From: Hirschia sp964352025
GTDB taxonomy: Bacteria; Pseudomonadota; Alphaproteobacteria; Caulobacterales; Hyphomonadaceae
Length of the DNA stretch: 64,000 nt
Assembly: GCA_964352025.1 (NCBI GenBank)
Contig: CAYGPZ010000007.1
Location: forward strand, 1-64,000
Direction of reading: 5' to 3'
The notes beneath the pieces are model-generated. The model did no database searches. It was not told the DNA's origin and saw only the letters and a list, made by a program, of their open reading frames with translations. The position numbers were made by a program, and so were the translations under genes. Below, piece by piece: positions 37,369 through 46,164 of the stretch. Within the stretch, counting starts at the first letter, position 1. Each line of letters starts with the position of its first letter.

Positions 37369-38517
37369 ATGCTTTCGCTTGCATATTCCAACACCAAAAC
37401 TCCAGGAGCTCCAGCAACAGCTCCTCGAGTTCTTATAGTTGATGATGAATTACCTGTTTTATTGACTTTAAAGCGGGCTATGCGACGCCGATTTCAGATC
37501 GAAGTCGCAATGAATGCAACGCAAGCGCTTGAACGCCTATCAACAGACAATGGGTTTTCAGTCATTGTATCTGACATGCACATGCCCGGAATGGACGGTA
37601 TAGAGTTTTTAAAAGAAGCACTGCGATTAGCGCCGAACTCATCACGAATAATGCTGACCGGAGCCAGTGACCTCGACCTCACGTTAAAGGCTTTAAACGA
37701 GTGCCAAGTATTCAAGTTTTTACAAAAGCCCTGCTCTGCAGATGACATTGCGACCTCTATTGAAGAAGGTGCCAAAGCATTTGAAAAAAGTGAAGCACCT
37801 GATCGAGCAGCATCGACAATACTGAGTAAGTTCCAGCAAGAGCTGCGAACGCCCCTATCTCAAATCGTGACCTATGCGAAACTCATTCGCAATGACCAAT
37901 CAATCAATGGGCTTCCCAAAGAATACGCAAACGAAATTATCGAAAGCGGTCAAACCGTTTTAAATACATCTGAGACGTTATTAGACATTGTCGCAATGCA
38001 AACTCAGAAATACGAACTGGATGTAACGGAATTTGATATTCAGACACTTGTCCGACATGCCGCCCAGCCAATCAAAAAACTTGCACTGGCAAAAGGGTTA
38101 TCTATCCAACTTGATGCATCATCAAACATTGGCACGATGAAATCTGACGAACGTTTATTAGGTCGCTCTGTAAGAGAGTTGATATCTAACGCCATCAAAT
38201 TTTCTCCAATAGATTCTCGCATCGATATTCGTGTTGGCCTAACAGGCGAGGAACAATCGCATGTCATCTTTGAAATTGAAGACAAGGGTTGCGGCATGAA
38301 TGTCACCGAATTTACTGCAAGCCTTCCGCACACAAATTACGTGCAAAGTCTTGATACCGCAGACCAATTGGACCCGGGACTAGGATTACCACTGGCATAT
38401 GCAACAGCAGAAACATTGTCTGGATATCTGGAGTTGGACAGCGAAATCGGACAAGGCACAATCGCTAGAATGATAGTTCCTCTGAACATCCTAAATTCGA
38501 TAGATGGGTTGATGTGA
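37369..38517 (+). CDS. Receiver fused to histidine-kinase-like module lacking the phospho-acceptor His
   Basis: This 382-aa protein has a receiver first (VLIVDDELPV, Asp69 in VIVSDMHMPG, LQKPC), then a HisKA-like helix pair and a HATPase domain. In the H-box the usual S-H-E-L-R-T-P is F-Q-Q-E-L-R-T-P, so Gln157 (codon CAA) replaces the histidine. The ATPase end keeps an N-box (RELISNAIKFSP), G1 (EIEDKGCGM) and a GLGLPLAYA G2. It therefore probably cannot autophosphorylate and may be a dimerising or phosphate-sink pseudokinase. ATG 37369 with GAGG 6 nt upstream was chosen over TTG 37357. It is divergent from H-NOX. Confidence 0.88.
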   Translation: MLSLAYSNTKTPGAPATAPRVLIVDDELPVLLTLKRAMRRRFQIEVAMNATQALERLSTDNGFSVIVSDMHMPGMDGIEFLKEALRLAPNSSRIMLTGASDLDLTLKALNECQVFKFLQKPCSADDIATSIEEGAKAFEKSEAPDRAASTILSKFQQELRTPLSQIVTYAKLIRNDQSINGLPKEYANEIIESGQTVLNTSETLLDIVAMQTQKYELDVTEFDIQTLVRHAAQPIKKLALAKGLSIQLDASSNIGTMKSDERLLGRSVRELISNAIKFSPIDSRIDIRVGLTGEEQSHVIFEIEDKGCGMNVTEFTASLPHTNYVQSLDTADQLDPGLGLPLAYATAETLSGYLELDSEIGQGTIARMIVPLNILNSIDGLM

Positions 38518-38557
38518 GATAGAGTAAGGCTTGGTCGTGGATAAAACTATCTGCGGC

Positions 38558-39556
38558 CTAAGATGCCTTCCTTTTTATCAAAGCAGCTGGAGATGTTAGA
38601 ACAAGTTGCACCAAGTCAGCCTGTCGGCTCGCTCCAGTCTTACTAAAGACCCGTTTCAGGTAGGTACGAGCACTCGAAACTGTAATTCCGGAACTCTTCG
38701 CTGCATCCTCGAGTTTTTCTCCACGTGTAATCGCGAGAGTAATAGAAGCTTCTGCAGGTGTTAAACCAAACATTCCCTGAAGAATCTCAGCGTTCAAATC
38801 GGATGACAATTGTCCGTCAGTAGACAATAAGACAACCGAACGGGCTTGCCCCATAGCACCTTGTGGAATCACAATTAAATTATGCGCTTCTCCGGTTTGA
38901 GAATTTTCAAGGCACAACCATCTCACACAATCTTCGGTATCGTCACAAGCCTCAGCGATGATCTCTCTTAATGCACGCGTGTCTTCAGAGTTTGACGCTC
39001 TGCAGATTTTATCATTGCCAATACTTAAATGACCGTTGGACTGCGTGAGTAACTGACCACTTTCATTGCTGTAGAGAAGCTGCCCTTCTCGTGAAACGAC
39101 CAAGATTGCAGCATTGATTAATCCAAGGGCTGTTTCGGCATGATGTCCAATAGACAGCCTCGAAAGATGTAATTCTTCTAATGCCCCGTCTATCGCTTCC
39201 ACCAATCCTTCACGGCTAATCGGTTTTTGTAGGAAACGATAAACGCTCAGATCATTTATAGCGCTAAGTGCTGAAGCAAAATTTCCCGAACCTGATAGAA
39301 TTATAAACTTTGTCGAAGATAGCGCTTTTGCGTTCAACATTTGTGCGACCATATCAAGACCGCTTAACTCCGGCATTTCAAGGTCAGATACCACAATATC
39401 CGCTGGCATTTCTTCAAATGCAATCATTGCCTCTGTGGGATCAGAGTAGAAACTCATATCCCATTCATTTTTCTTGGAAATGAGATTGCGACGCAGCCCG
39501 TCAAGCAGGGTTGCGTCGTCATCAACAAAATAAACAGACGGCTTTAATATGCTCAT
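38558..39556 (-). CDS. Response regulator with PAS and LuxR-type DNA-binding domain
   Basis: This 332-aa protein has a receiver (YFVDDDATLL, Asp58 in IVVSDLEMPE, QKPIS), a PAS-like middle (about 135-240; ILVVSREGQLLYSNESGQ) and a C-terminal LuxR/FixJ helix-turn-helix (FGLTPAEASITLAITRGE, ITVSSARTYLKRVFSKTGASRQADLV in outline). It is the only obvious DNA-binding output in the cluster and is the candidate regulator for the H-NOX operon. It is convergent with the receiver-pseudokinase (40-bp gap). The AHL-binding domain of quorum LuxR proteins is absent. Confidence 0.9.
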   Translation of the reverse strand: MSILKPSVYFVDDDATLLDGLRRNLISKKNEWDMSFYSDPTEAMIAFEEMPADIVVSDLEMPELSGLDMVAQMLNAKALSSTKFIILSGSGNFASALSAINDLSVYRFLQKPISREGLVEAIDGALEELHLSRLSIGHHAETALGLINAAILVVSREGQLLYSNESGQLLTQSNGHLSIGNDKICRASNSEDTRALREIIAEACDDTEDCVRWLCLENSQTGEAHNLIVIPQGAMGQARSVVLLSTDGQLSSDLNAEILQGMFGLTPAEASITLAITRGEKLEDAAKSSGITVSSARTYLKRVFSKTGASRQADLVQLVLTSPAALIKRKAS

Positions 39557-39623
39557 ACAAACACAACTACAAATAAGTGGTTGTTATTTCATGAACGTCT
39601 AATAGCAATATATCTCTATTGCA

Positions 39624-40802
39624 TTAGCCTTTAATGATTTCTTCCAAAGCATCACTAACTAGGTTTGCTTGCTCGTCGGACAAATAGGGGTGCATCGGAA
39701 TCGAAAGAGATTCTCTTGCAGCCTCTTCACATCCGACTAGTCCACCAGCTGGAGCATACGCAATAAATGCTGGCATCTGATGCAATGCAGTGTCGTAATA
39801 CACCGCTGAAGGAATACCTTTAGCCTGTAAGGACGCTCTCACATCATCTCTGTTTTGAACGCGAATTGTGTAAAGGCCGTATCCATTCTCAGCACCCTCT
39901 TGTGCTTCCTGCAAAGGAACAAGTCCTTCAAGGCGTTCATTATAAATCTTGGCAATGGCAATGCGGCGCTGACGCTCCGCGCCAAATATATCAAGCTTAT
40001 CGCTCACGACGGCACATTGTATGCTGTCACAACGTCCGTTTACACCGACACGAACAGACAATTTACGCTGATCATCAGTACCGTGCCAGCGAATAGAACG
40101 AAGAACCTCAGCAAATTCCTTATCAGTGGTCAAAATTGCACCACCATCACCATATCCACCCAATGTTTTAGTTGGATAGAATGACGTACCAGTTATTTCA
40201 GCAATTGCGCCAACCCATTTGCCGTTTTGCTTACCACCAAAAGCCTGTGCTCCATCAGAGATAACTCTCAAACTATAGGCATCTGCAATCGGTTGAATTG
40301 CGTTGTAGTCTGCTGGCAATCCATACAAATCAACTGGCATAATAGCGCGTGCAGTCAAATCTCTACGCGCATTTACAGCTTTAATTTGACGCTCCAAATC
40401 CACTGGACACATATTGAATGTTTTAGGGTCAATATCGACGAAGACGGGAGTTGCACCTGCAAGCAAGACCGCATTGGCTGTCGCATTATAAGTAAAGCCC
40501 GGAATGAAAACCGCATCTCCGTGCCCATACCCCAGTGCAATCAAAGGCATAACCAAAGCCTGCGTCCCAGAACCAACCGCAACAGCATCCGCCGCTCCCG
40601 TTGCTTGAGCGAGTTTTTGCTCTAACTCGTCAACTTCTGGACCACCAATGTGGCGTCCATGGTCGAGTATCGTGATGAAACGTTTTTCGACTTTTTCCCG
40701 CACAAGTTTTTGCTGAGATTTTAGATCAAAAAACTGTATCGGCGCATCGCCTTCAGCTTGTGGAATCGTAATCTCAGGTGAGTTGGATAGATTAATCGTC
40801 AT
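39624..40802 (-). CDS. DegT/DnrJ/EryC1-type nucleotide-sugar aminotransferase
   Basis: This 392-aa PLP-dependent sugar aminotransferase (WbpE/ArnB-like) has PIQFFDLKSQ, the PLP pocket VGSGTQALVMPLIALG, ISDGAQAFGG, and the Schiff-base Lys in FYPTKTLGGYGDGGAI. The tail SIPMHPYLSDEQ is characteristic. It probably transfers an amino group to a 3-keto UDP-sugar made by the Gfo/Idh/MocA dehydrogenase encoded 10 bp upstream (the WbpB-WbpE logic). The product would be a diamino-sugar for surface glycan. The acceptor sugar cannot be proven from sequence. Confidence 0.9.
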   Translation of the reverse strand: MTINLSNSPEITIPQAEGDAPIQFFDLKSQQKLVREKVEKRFITILDHGRHIGGPEVDELEQKLAQATGAADAVAVGSGTQALVMPLIALGYGHGDAVFIPGFTYNATANAVLLAGATPVFVDIDPKTFNMCPVDLERQIKAVNARRDLTARAIMPVDLYGLPADYNAIQPIADAYSLRVISDGAQAFGGKQNGKWVGAIAEITGTSFYPTKTLGGYGDGGAILTTDKEFAEVLRSIRWHGTDDQRKLSVRVGVNGRCDSIQCAVVSDKLDIFGAERQRRIAIAKIYNERLEGLVPLQEAQEGAENGYGLYTIRVQNRDDVRASLQAKGIPSAVYYDTALHQMPAFIAYAPAGGLVGCEEAARESLSIPMHPYLSDEQANLVSDALEEIIKG

Positions 40803-40812
40803 AATGTTACTC

Positions 40813-41733
40813 TTATGTATTCTGGGAAATAGCGACTTCTACAGCTTCTGCTAACGCAGCCGCTTTAGCGCCAGATTCGCCTGGGATTACTGATGGTTTC
40901 TCTTCAATCGCAGCTTCAAAAAAGGCGAAGTCAGCTTTTTGGAGCGGATCGGGTAATATGTCCGATACATCTAGCTTGATATCGAATTCTGTTTCATTTC
41001 GGACAGTTCTGGCGAGAAAGTCAATTTCGACTTCACCAGATGGATAAACGATTTTCATGGTGCGTTTGCGCTCAGGAGCACATCTGCTCGCGACAAATTT
41101 AGCAACACCACCATCTTCATAAGTGATTTGTGCGTGTGCTTCATCGGTAAATTCAGAGTGCTCGATCTTACCTGACGCAGTTGTCACAGTCCCCTTGCCA
41201 TCAAACAATGCATTGGCCAGATCTATGTCATGAACCATAAGGTCAAATACAACACTGACATCTTCACATCGTCCTGTCGGAGAACGAGGTGCAGCTCTTA
41301 CTGCCTCAATACTTAGAGGTTTTTCTTTTGCGCCTAGAATACCCATAGCTTCAAATACGAAACGTTCCTGATGCCCGACCTGAATTGTCGCACCTTTTTC
41401 GTTCGCAAGAGCGACAAGAGCATCAGCTTCAATCCCCGTCAAAGCCAGCGGTTTCTCAACAAACACGTGACGACCAGCTCGCAATACACGCCCTGCATAT
41501 TGCGCATGTGTCGTCGCAGGCGTAGCGATCATGATCGCGTCGCATACAGTAATTAGCGTATCGATATCTGGAACAACTTCACCGGTACCGACTTTATCTA
41601 CGACAGCTTGGGCTGCTTCCGGGTAAAGATCATATACCCCCATAAATATGGTGCGCTCGGACTGAACAATCTTTTGAGCATGATAGCCAGCAAATACACC
41701 GGCACCAATTAAACCAACTCTTAATTCTGACAC
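40813..41733 (-). CDS. Gfo/Idh/MocA family nucleotide-sugar dehydrogenase
   Basis: This 306-aa NAD(P)-dependent oxidoreductase has an N-terminal Rossmann GLIGAGVFAGYHAQK, ATPATTHAQY, the catalytic-type motif FVEKPLAL and a later VVFDLMVHDIDLANAL with the conserved D-x-x-x-H. The start is GTG 41733 with AAGGATCG 8 nt upstream. It is paired with the aminotransferase downstream (10-bp gap), suggesting a UDP-N-acetyl-sugar 3-dehydrogenase as in WbpB. Confidence 0.85.
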   Translation of the reverse strand: MSELRVGLIGAGVFAGYHAQKIVQSERTIFMGVYDLYPEAAQAVVDKVGTGEVVPDIDTLITVCDAIMIATPATTHAQYAGRVLRAGRHVFVEKPLALTGIEADALVALANEKGATIQVGHQERFVFEAMGILGAKEKPLSIEAVRAAPRSPTGRCEDVSVVFDLMVHDIDLANALFDGKGTVTTASGKIEHSEFTDEAHAQITYEDGGVAKFVASRCAPERKRTMKIVYPSGEVEIDFLARTVRNETEFDIKLDVSDILPDPLQKADFAFFEAAIEEKPSVIPGESGAKAAALAEAVEVAISQNT

Positions 41734-42041
41734 GTAATCGATCCTTCCAGACCGCTATAATTTACTCTACCCAACCGTCTCACACCAAGACCCGATAGCA
41801 AACGATTGTGCAAGTGCCTATATCATCAAAGAGCATTACGATATTTTTCAACAAAGCATGTCAATTATATAGCACATGCTGCTTCAACTGCTTATCTAGC
41901 GCGTCCTAGCCTGTGGAAATCTCCCCGATGGGTTGAAACGGGGATAAGGACATGATTAGCATCAAGCATATCGGGCTCTTAGATTATTCACCAAAAGCGC
42001 GATTTTGTATCAAATCAATGAAAGACTATTGGGGATAGGTT
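41734..42041. other. Intergenic region with two dyads and a possible short leader frame
   Basis: This 308-base divergent spacer has inverted repeats AGCATGT (41855-41861)/ACATGCT (41874-41880) and TCCCCG (41922-41927)/CGGGGA (41939-41944). A 28-codon frame from ATG 41952 to TAG 42036-42038 ends 3 bases before the next gene, but its AAGGA is only 1 nt from the ATG, so translation is doubtful. It may hold the promoters of both flanking genes. Confidence 0.4.
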
Positions 42042-42950
42042 ATGCCACGCCTGTTTGACAGCTTCGTCATGGTTAATTGGAGCGCGACATCAAAACCAAC
42101 AACAGGAAAAGATTCAATTTGGATCGGCGCGCTCGTTCCAGATACCCGCTTGCGCCTGACTTTTCGTGCATCCAATCCCGCGACACGCGCAGAAGCCTAT
42201 CACCAGATTCAGGAATTATTGACGCGCCTTACCAATAGAGGTGATCGCGTTTTCCTAGGTTTTGGATTCCCATTAGGTTTTCCCGAAGGAACAGCCAAAC
42301 AACTTGGGCTAAAAGAAACTCCAGCTTGGAAAGCAATGAGAGACTTTCTAAACAAGGAAATGAAAGACAAGCCAGATAACACGAACAATAGGTTCGCGTT
42401 GGCTGCTCGTATGAACCGCTTAATCTCTGATGGTCCATTTCCTTTTTGGGGCTGTCCTAAACGTGATGAGCTGACAACACTTTCGGTTAAAAAAGCACGC
42501 GAGCATGAAGCCTCTGACATGAAAGAGTATCGCCGTACTGAAAACGAACTGTCCAAACAAAAATTGGGTCGTGCACAACCGGTATGGAAAATTGCCTATG
42601 CTGGCGCTGTCGGCGGACAAACAATGACGGGTATTCCATACGTCCATAAGCTTCGTGACGATTTCGATACCTTGAGAATATGGCCTTTTGAACTTCCATT
42701 AGAGCCATTAACGACAGAAGCACTCGAAGGCATTTCTATCGTGGCAACTGAAATTTATCCGGCAATGATCTCAGAAAAAGCAGCTCAAACTGAGATTCGC
42801 GATGAAGCTCAAGTGCGAATCATGGCTGAATATCTTGCTGATTTAGACGAAAAAGACCGACTCAGTGCCCTGTTTGAGGGGCCTAAAAAGGGTTCGAAAG
42901 CGGCTCAAAACGCTATTTCTTCCGAAGAAGGATGGATTTTTGGCCTATAA
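42042..42950 (+). CDS. RNase H-fold-like protein of unknown function (DUF429-like)
   Basis: This 302-aa protein shows a ribonuclease H-like arrangement: first strand FVMVNWSATSKPTTGKDSIW, second FLGFGFPLGFPEG, later ATEIYPAMIS, as in DUF429-type and related alphaproteobacterial proteins sometimes mislabelled as molybdopterin or cobalamin enzymes. In relatives I recall the first strand usually has D-W-S-A; here it is N-W-S-A, so the first metal ligand may be absent. The charged middle (KKAREHEASDMKEYRR) is helical. RBS GGGGAT precedes the ATG. It ends in a terminator and is probably monocistronic. Function unknown. Confidence 0.55.
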   Translation: MPRLFDSFVMVNWSATSKPTTGKDSIWIGALVPDTRLRLTFRASNPATRAEAYHQIQELLTRLTNRGDRVFLGFGFPLGFPEGTAKQLGLKETPAWKAMRDFLNKEMKDKPDNTNNRFALAARMNRLISDGPFPFWGCPKRDELTTLSVKKAREHEASDMKEYRRTENELSKQKLGRAQPVWKIAYAGAVGGQTMTGIPYVHKLRDDFDTLRIWPFELPLEPLTTEALEGISIVATEIYPAMISEKAAQTEIRDEAQVRIMAEYLADLDEKDRLSALFEGPKKGSKAAQNAISSEEGWIFGL

Positions 42951-42971
42951 GCCCCTGTTTATGGGCTTTTT
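42949..42971 (+). terminator. Rho-independent terminator
   Basis: AAGCCC (42949-42954) pairs with GGGCTT (42963-42968), loop of 8, followed by TTT. The stem begins at the stop codon of the preceding gene. It is a short but plausible terminator that separates it from the HU gene. Confidence 0.7.
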
Positions 42972-43067
42972 CGACAGTTAAAGGCTTTACTAATTGGCAA
43001 AACAACTGCGAGATCGCGCCAGTCGTCGCAAAACTTGGGCGGCGGATCGTTTTTTAGGAGGGACATA

Positions 43068-43334
43068 ATGAACAAGTCCGAACTTACGAAGCAAGTTGCA
43101 GATGCTGCTAGCATGACTCAAGCCGAAGCTGGCCGCGCTGTTGACGCTGTGTTGGATACTATTTCCGGCGAACTTAAAAAAGGCGAGCAAGTTGCTCTAG
43201 CTGGTTTTGGTACATTCTTGGCCAAAACTCGCAAAGAACGCGAAGGTCGCAACCCGGCAACAGGTAAAACAATGGTGATCCCGGAAAAAACTTCCGCCGC
43301 CTTTAAACCTGCATCTGCTCTAAAAGACCTTTAG
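43068..43334 (+). CDS. hup: HU-type nucleoid DNA-binding protein
   Basis: This 88-aa histone-like protein bends and compacts DNA as a dimer. The whole HU profile is visible: MNKSELTKQVADAASMT, GEQVALAGFGTF, and the DNA-contacting arm TRKEREGRNPATGKTMVIP with the Pro intercalation tip. A strong AGGAGG at 7 nt sets ATG 43068. It shares a terminator with the convergent MATE gene. It could be HU-beta; IHF is excluded by the arm sequence. Confidence 0.95.
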   Translation: MNKSELTKQVADAASMTQAEAGRAVDAVLDTISGELKKGEQVALAGFGTFLAKTRKEREGRNPATGKTMVIPEKTSAAFKPASALKDL

Positions 43335-43361
43335 AACACCATCATCTAAATAGATGATTTG

Positions 43362-43395
43362 ACGGCGTGCCAATTAATTTTGGCGCGCCGTTTTC
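43362..43395. terminator. Bidirectional terminator between hup and MATE gene
   Basis: ACGGCGTGCCA (43362-43372) pairs with TGGCGCGCCGT (43381-43391) with one G-T pair and an 8-base loop, followed by TTTCC on the plus strand. The MATE stop codon (43374-43376) falls in the loop, so the MATE gene's last codons form one arm. A second small dyad, ATCATCTA/TAGATGAT, lies at 43341-43358. Confidence 0.8.
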
Positions 43396-44738
43396 CATTC
43401 CAACAAAGCTATTTGTGCAAGCCCTACAAATAGTGACCCAATGGCAATTCCCCACATAGCACCTTCGGCACCATATCCCTTAATGAGGGTGAGCCAGTAC
43501 ACAAGCGGCAGCATCACGACAAAGTATAAACCAATGTGAATTGCAGCTGGACGCCACACGACTTCCTGAGCCCGTAACGCGGTTGATGCGACAGCCTGAA
43601 GACCATCGAACATAACCACCAATGCAGAAATACCAATGACGGGTGCAAGCAATGCGACTGTGTTTAATTCAACAGCTTCTTCACTCGCTGCCATACCCCA
43701 TGCCAATGGACGCTGAAATACATACATCAAGGTCGTCACGATAATACCCGCAACAATAGCTGCAAACACGCCCAACCGAGAAGCATTGCGCACACCTATT
43801 GCATCACCCCTACCAAAGCTCTCAGCAACCCTCACCGACGTTGCAGTCGCAATTCCAACAAACAGCATAAAGCTTATAAAGATAGGTTGAACGGCTAAGG
43901 CGTAAACCATTCCTGTCACTCTACCCGCGAGTGTCGCGATAACAAAAGTCAGATTGAATGTCGCAAACTCAGCCATATTGGCAATTGCACCACCCATCCC
44001 AACAGTGTTTTGACGCAGGAACTCACCTTTCGGGGCCGGTAATGACTTTTTAAAGCCTGGTGTACGGACATATACAAAAACGAGAAGAATGGCCGCTACG
44101 ACGCATCTAGAGCCTGTGGTCGCCCATGCAACACCATCAGCTCCCATTTGCTCAAATCCCCACCAACCGGCGACCAGAGCCAAATCTATGATCAGATTAG
44201 CGAATACACCAAGATAGGTAATAATCGTTACCCAGATGGGCATACGTAACGCTTCTAGGTACATTGTCGCGCCATAGACAATCATGTGAGCGACTAACCC
44301 ATAACCTAAGATTGCTGCCGCTGAGGATGCACCTTCTACAACATCAGCTTCCAGCCCTAAAGATAGATAGAGTGATTTTGCAAAGAGTAGAATGATCAAG
44401 GTATATAGAACCGCGATCAAACAACCTACCCACATTCCACGACGAAAAACACGACCCGTATTGTGATATTGTCCAGTAGCATTTAGCTCGGCGGTAAAAA
44501 CCTGCACACCTTGCAGCAAGCCCATACCGGCAGCCAGCCCAACGCTCATCAATAGCCAAGATATTGAAATATATGGAACTTCTAGCTGCTGCATACGGCC
44601 AAGCACAACAGCATCCGTCACCGACATAAGCGGTAATGAAAGACGGGATAACGCAACTGGGAACGCTAAACGAAGAAGATCGACAACTTGATCAGGCTGA
44701 GCCCAAGCCGGCAAATTCTTATTAATTTTCGAGATCAT
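43374..44738 (-). CDS. MATE family multidrug/solute efflux transporter
   Basis: This 454-aa inner-membrane cation-coupled exporter has 12 predicted helices in two repeats. It starts LLRLAFPVALSRLSLPLMSVTDAVVLGRM, the typical MATE first helix with its conserved Asp in the family's usual region, then GMGLLQGVQVFTAE and, in the second half, GMGGAIANMAEFATFNL and ATATSVRVAESFGRGDA. It resembles NorM/DinF relatives. ATG 44738 with GGAGGAG at 9 nt is preferred to GTG 44762. The substrate is unknown. Confidence 0.92.
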   Translation of the reverse strand: MISKINKNLPAWAQPDQVVDLLRLAFPVALSRLSLPLMSVTDAVVLGRMQQLEVPYISISWLLMSVGLAAGMGLLQGVQVFTAELNATGQYHNTGRVFRRGMWVGCLIAVLYTLIILLFAKSLYLSLGLEADVVEGASSAAAILGYGLVAHMIVYGATMYLEALRMPIWVTIITYLGVFANLIIDLALVAGWWGFEQMGADGVAWATTGSRCVVAAILLVFVYVRTPGFKKSLPAPKGEFLRQNTVGMGGAIANMAEFATFNLTFVIATLAGRVTGMVYALAVQPIFISFMLFVGIATATSVRVAESFGRGDAIGVRNASRLGVFAAIVAGIIVTTLMYVFQRPLAWGMAASEEAVELNTVALLAPVIGISALVVMFDGLQAVASTALRAQEVVWRPAAIHIGLYFVVMLPLVYWLTLIKGYGAEGAMWGIAIGSLFVGLAQIALLEWKTARQN

Positions 44739-44787
44739 TGAGTAGGTCTCCTCCACCAACACAATGGCTGGCGGAGGAGGTGTATAC

Positions 44788-46164
44788 CTACTGAGCGGCC
44801 AGCGCTATATCTGATTTTTTAGATTGCAGTTTTTCTGCGATTAAAAATGCGAGTTCCAAAGCTTGCTCACCGTTCAATCGTGGGTCGCAATGCGTGTGGT
44901 ATCGGGACGAAAGATCAGCATCCGTGATATCCTGAGCTCCACCTAGACATTCGGTGACATCTTGTCCCGTCATCTCAAAGTGAACACCACCGGCATAAGC
45001 ACCCTCGCCACTTACAACATCGATAAATGATGCTACTTCGGACAAAATACGATCTACCGGACGGGTTTTATACCCAGAATCAGACGTCAACGTATTCCCG
45101 TGCATTGGGTCACAAGACCAAACTACTGAACGCCCTTCAGATTCGACGCGGCGAACAAGTTTAGGGAGACCTTCCTCAACATTGCCAGCACCAAAGCGAG
45201 CGATAAGAACCATCTTACCTGGTTCATCCTCAGGATTAATCTTATCGATGAGGCGAATAAGATCATCTTCCTCAAGTGTCGGTCCGCACTTCATACCGAT
45301 TGGGTTTATGACACCTCGACAGAATTCAACGTGGGCACCGTCAAGCTGACGTGTACGGTCACCAATCCACAACATGTGAGACGACGTATCCACAATCTGC
45401 GCAGGGTTCGTTGAATCTTCACGTGTCATTGCTTGTTCATACCCAAGCAACAAAGCCTCGTGAGACGTGTAGAACTCTGTCTCGCTCATCATTGGTGTAT
45501 TATCTGGCGTCAGACCAATTGCTTCCATAAAATCAACAGCTTCATTGATTTGAGTCGCAATTTTCTGAAAACGCTCACCTTGAGGAGATCGCTTGATGAA
45601 ACCCAACATCCATTTGTTGAGGTTGTGAAGGTCAGCATATCCACCACGAGAAAACGCCCGAACAAGGTTCATCGTCGCCGCTGACTGATTGTATGCGCGA
45701 ATTAGGCGCTCAGGGTCAGGGATACGTGATTCCGGTGTAAATTCGATGCCATTGATGATGTCACCGCGGTAAGAAGGCAGTGTAACATCGCCTTTGACTT
45801 CGACAGGACTTGAACGTGGCTTGGCAAACTGTCCAGCAATACGACCGACTTTTACAACAGGTTTAGATGCAGCAAATGTCAGAGTGACCGCCATCTGCAA
45901 TATAACCCGGAATGTGTCGCGGATATTGTTAGAATTGAACTCCTTAAAGCTCTCAGCACAGTCACCACCTTGTAGCAAAAAAGCACGTCCAGCAGCTACA
46001 TCGCCCAAACGCTCTTTCAAGCGACGCACTTCACCTGCAAATACAAGTGGTGGATATTGCGCAAGCTTTGCTTCTACTTCAGCAAGCTTTGCAGCATCTG
46101 GGTAATCTTCTGGAATATGCTTGGCTGGCAATGCCCGCCACGAATCTGGTGCCCAATTTGTCAT
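44788..46164 (-). CDS. aroG: 3-deoxy-7-phosphoheptulonate synthase, class II
   Basis: First enzyme of the shikimate pathway: condenses phosphoenolpyruvate and erythrose 4-phosphate to DAHP. The plant/class II type (458 aa) has AFLLQGGDCAESF, GRIAGQFAKPRS, IGDRTRQLDGAHVEF, VVWSCDPMHGNT and CDPRLN near the C-terminus, with the metal-binding Cys, His, Glu and Asp residues in those motifs. Erythrose 4-phosphate supply matches the nearby transaldolase and rpiA genes only in a general way. It is downstream of the MATE start by 49 bp in the opposite order (same strand), so a shared transcript with MATE is possible. Confidence 0.97.
   Translation of the reverse strand: MTNWAPDSWRALPAKHIPEDYPDAAKLAEVEAKLAQYPPLVFAGEVRRLKERLGDVAAGRAFLLQGGDCAESFKEFNSNNIRDTFRVILQMAVTLTFAASKPVVKVGRIAGQFAKPRSSPVEVKGDVTLPSYRGDIINGIEFTPESRIPDPERLIRAYNQSAATMNLVRAFSRGGYADLHNLNKWMLGFIKRSPQGERFQKIATQINEAVDFMEAIGLTPDNTPMMSETEFYTSHEALLLGYEQAMTREDSTNPAQIVDTSSHMLWIGDRTRQLDGAHVEFCRGVINPIGMKCGPTLEEDDLIRLIDKINPEDEPGKMVLIARFGAGNVEEGLPKLVRRVESEGRSVVWSCDPMHGNTLTSDSGYKTRPVDRILSEVASFIDVVSGEGAYAGGVHFEMTGQDVTECLGGAQDITDADLSSRYHTHCDPRLNGEQALELAFLIAEKLQSKKSDIALAAQ

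Noticed and set aside
38558..39556. The LuxR-type regulator as the receptor for the AHL synthase.
   Set aside because: It has a receiver and PAS domain, not an AHL-binding domain, and lies 22 kb away in the H-NOX cluster.
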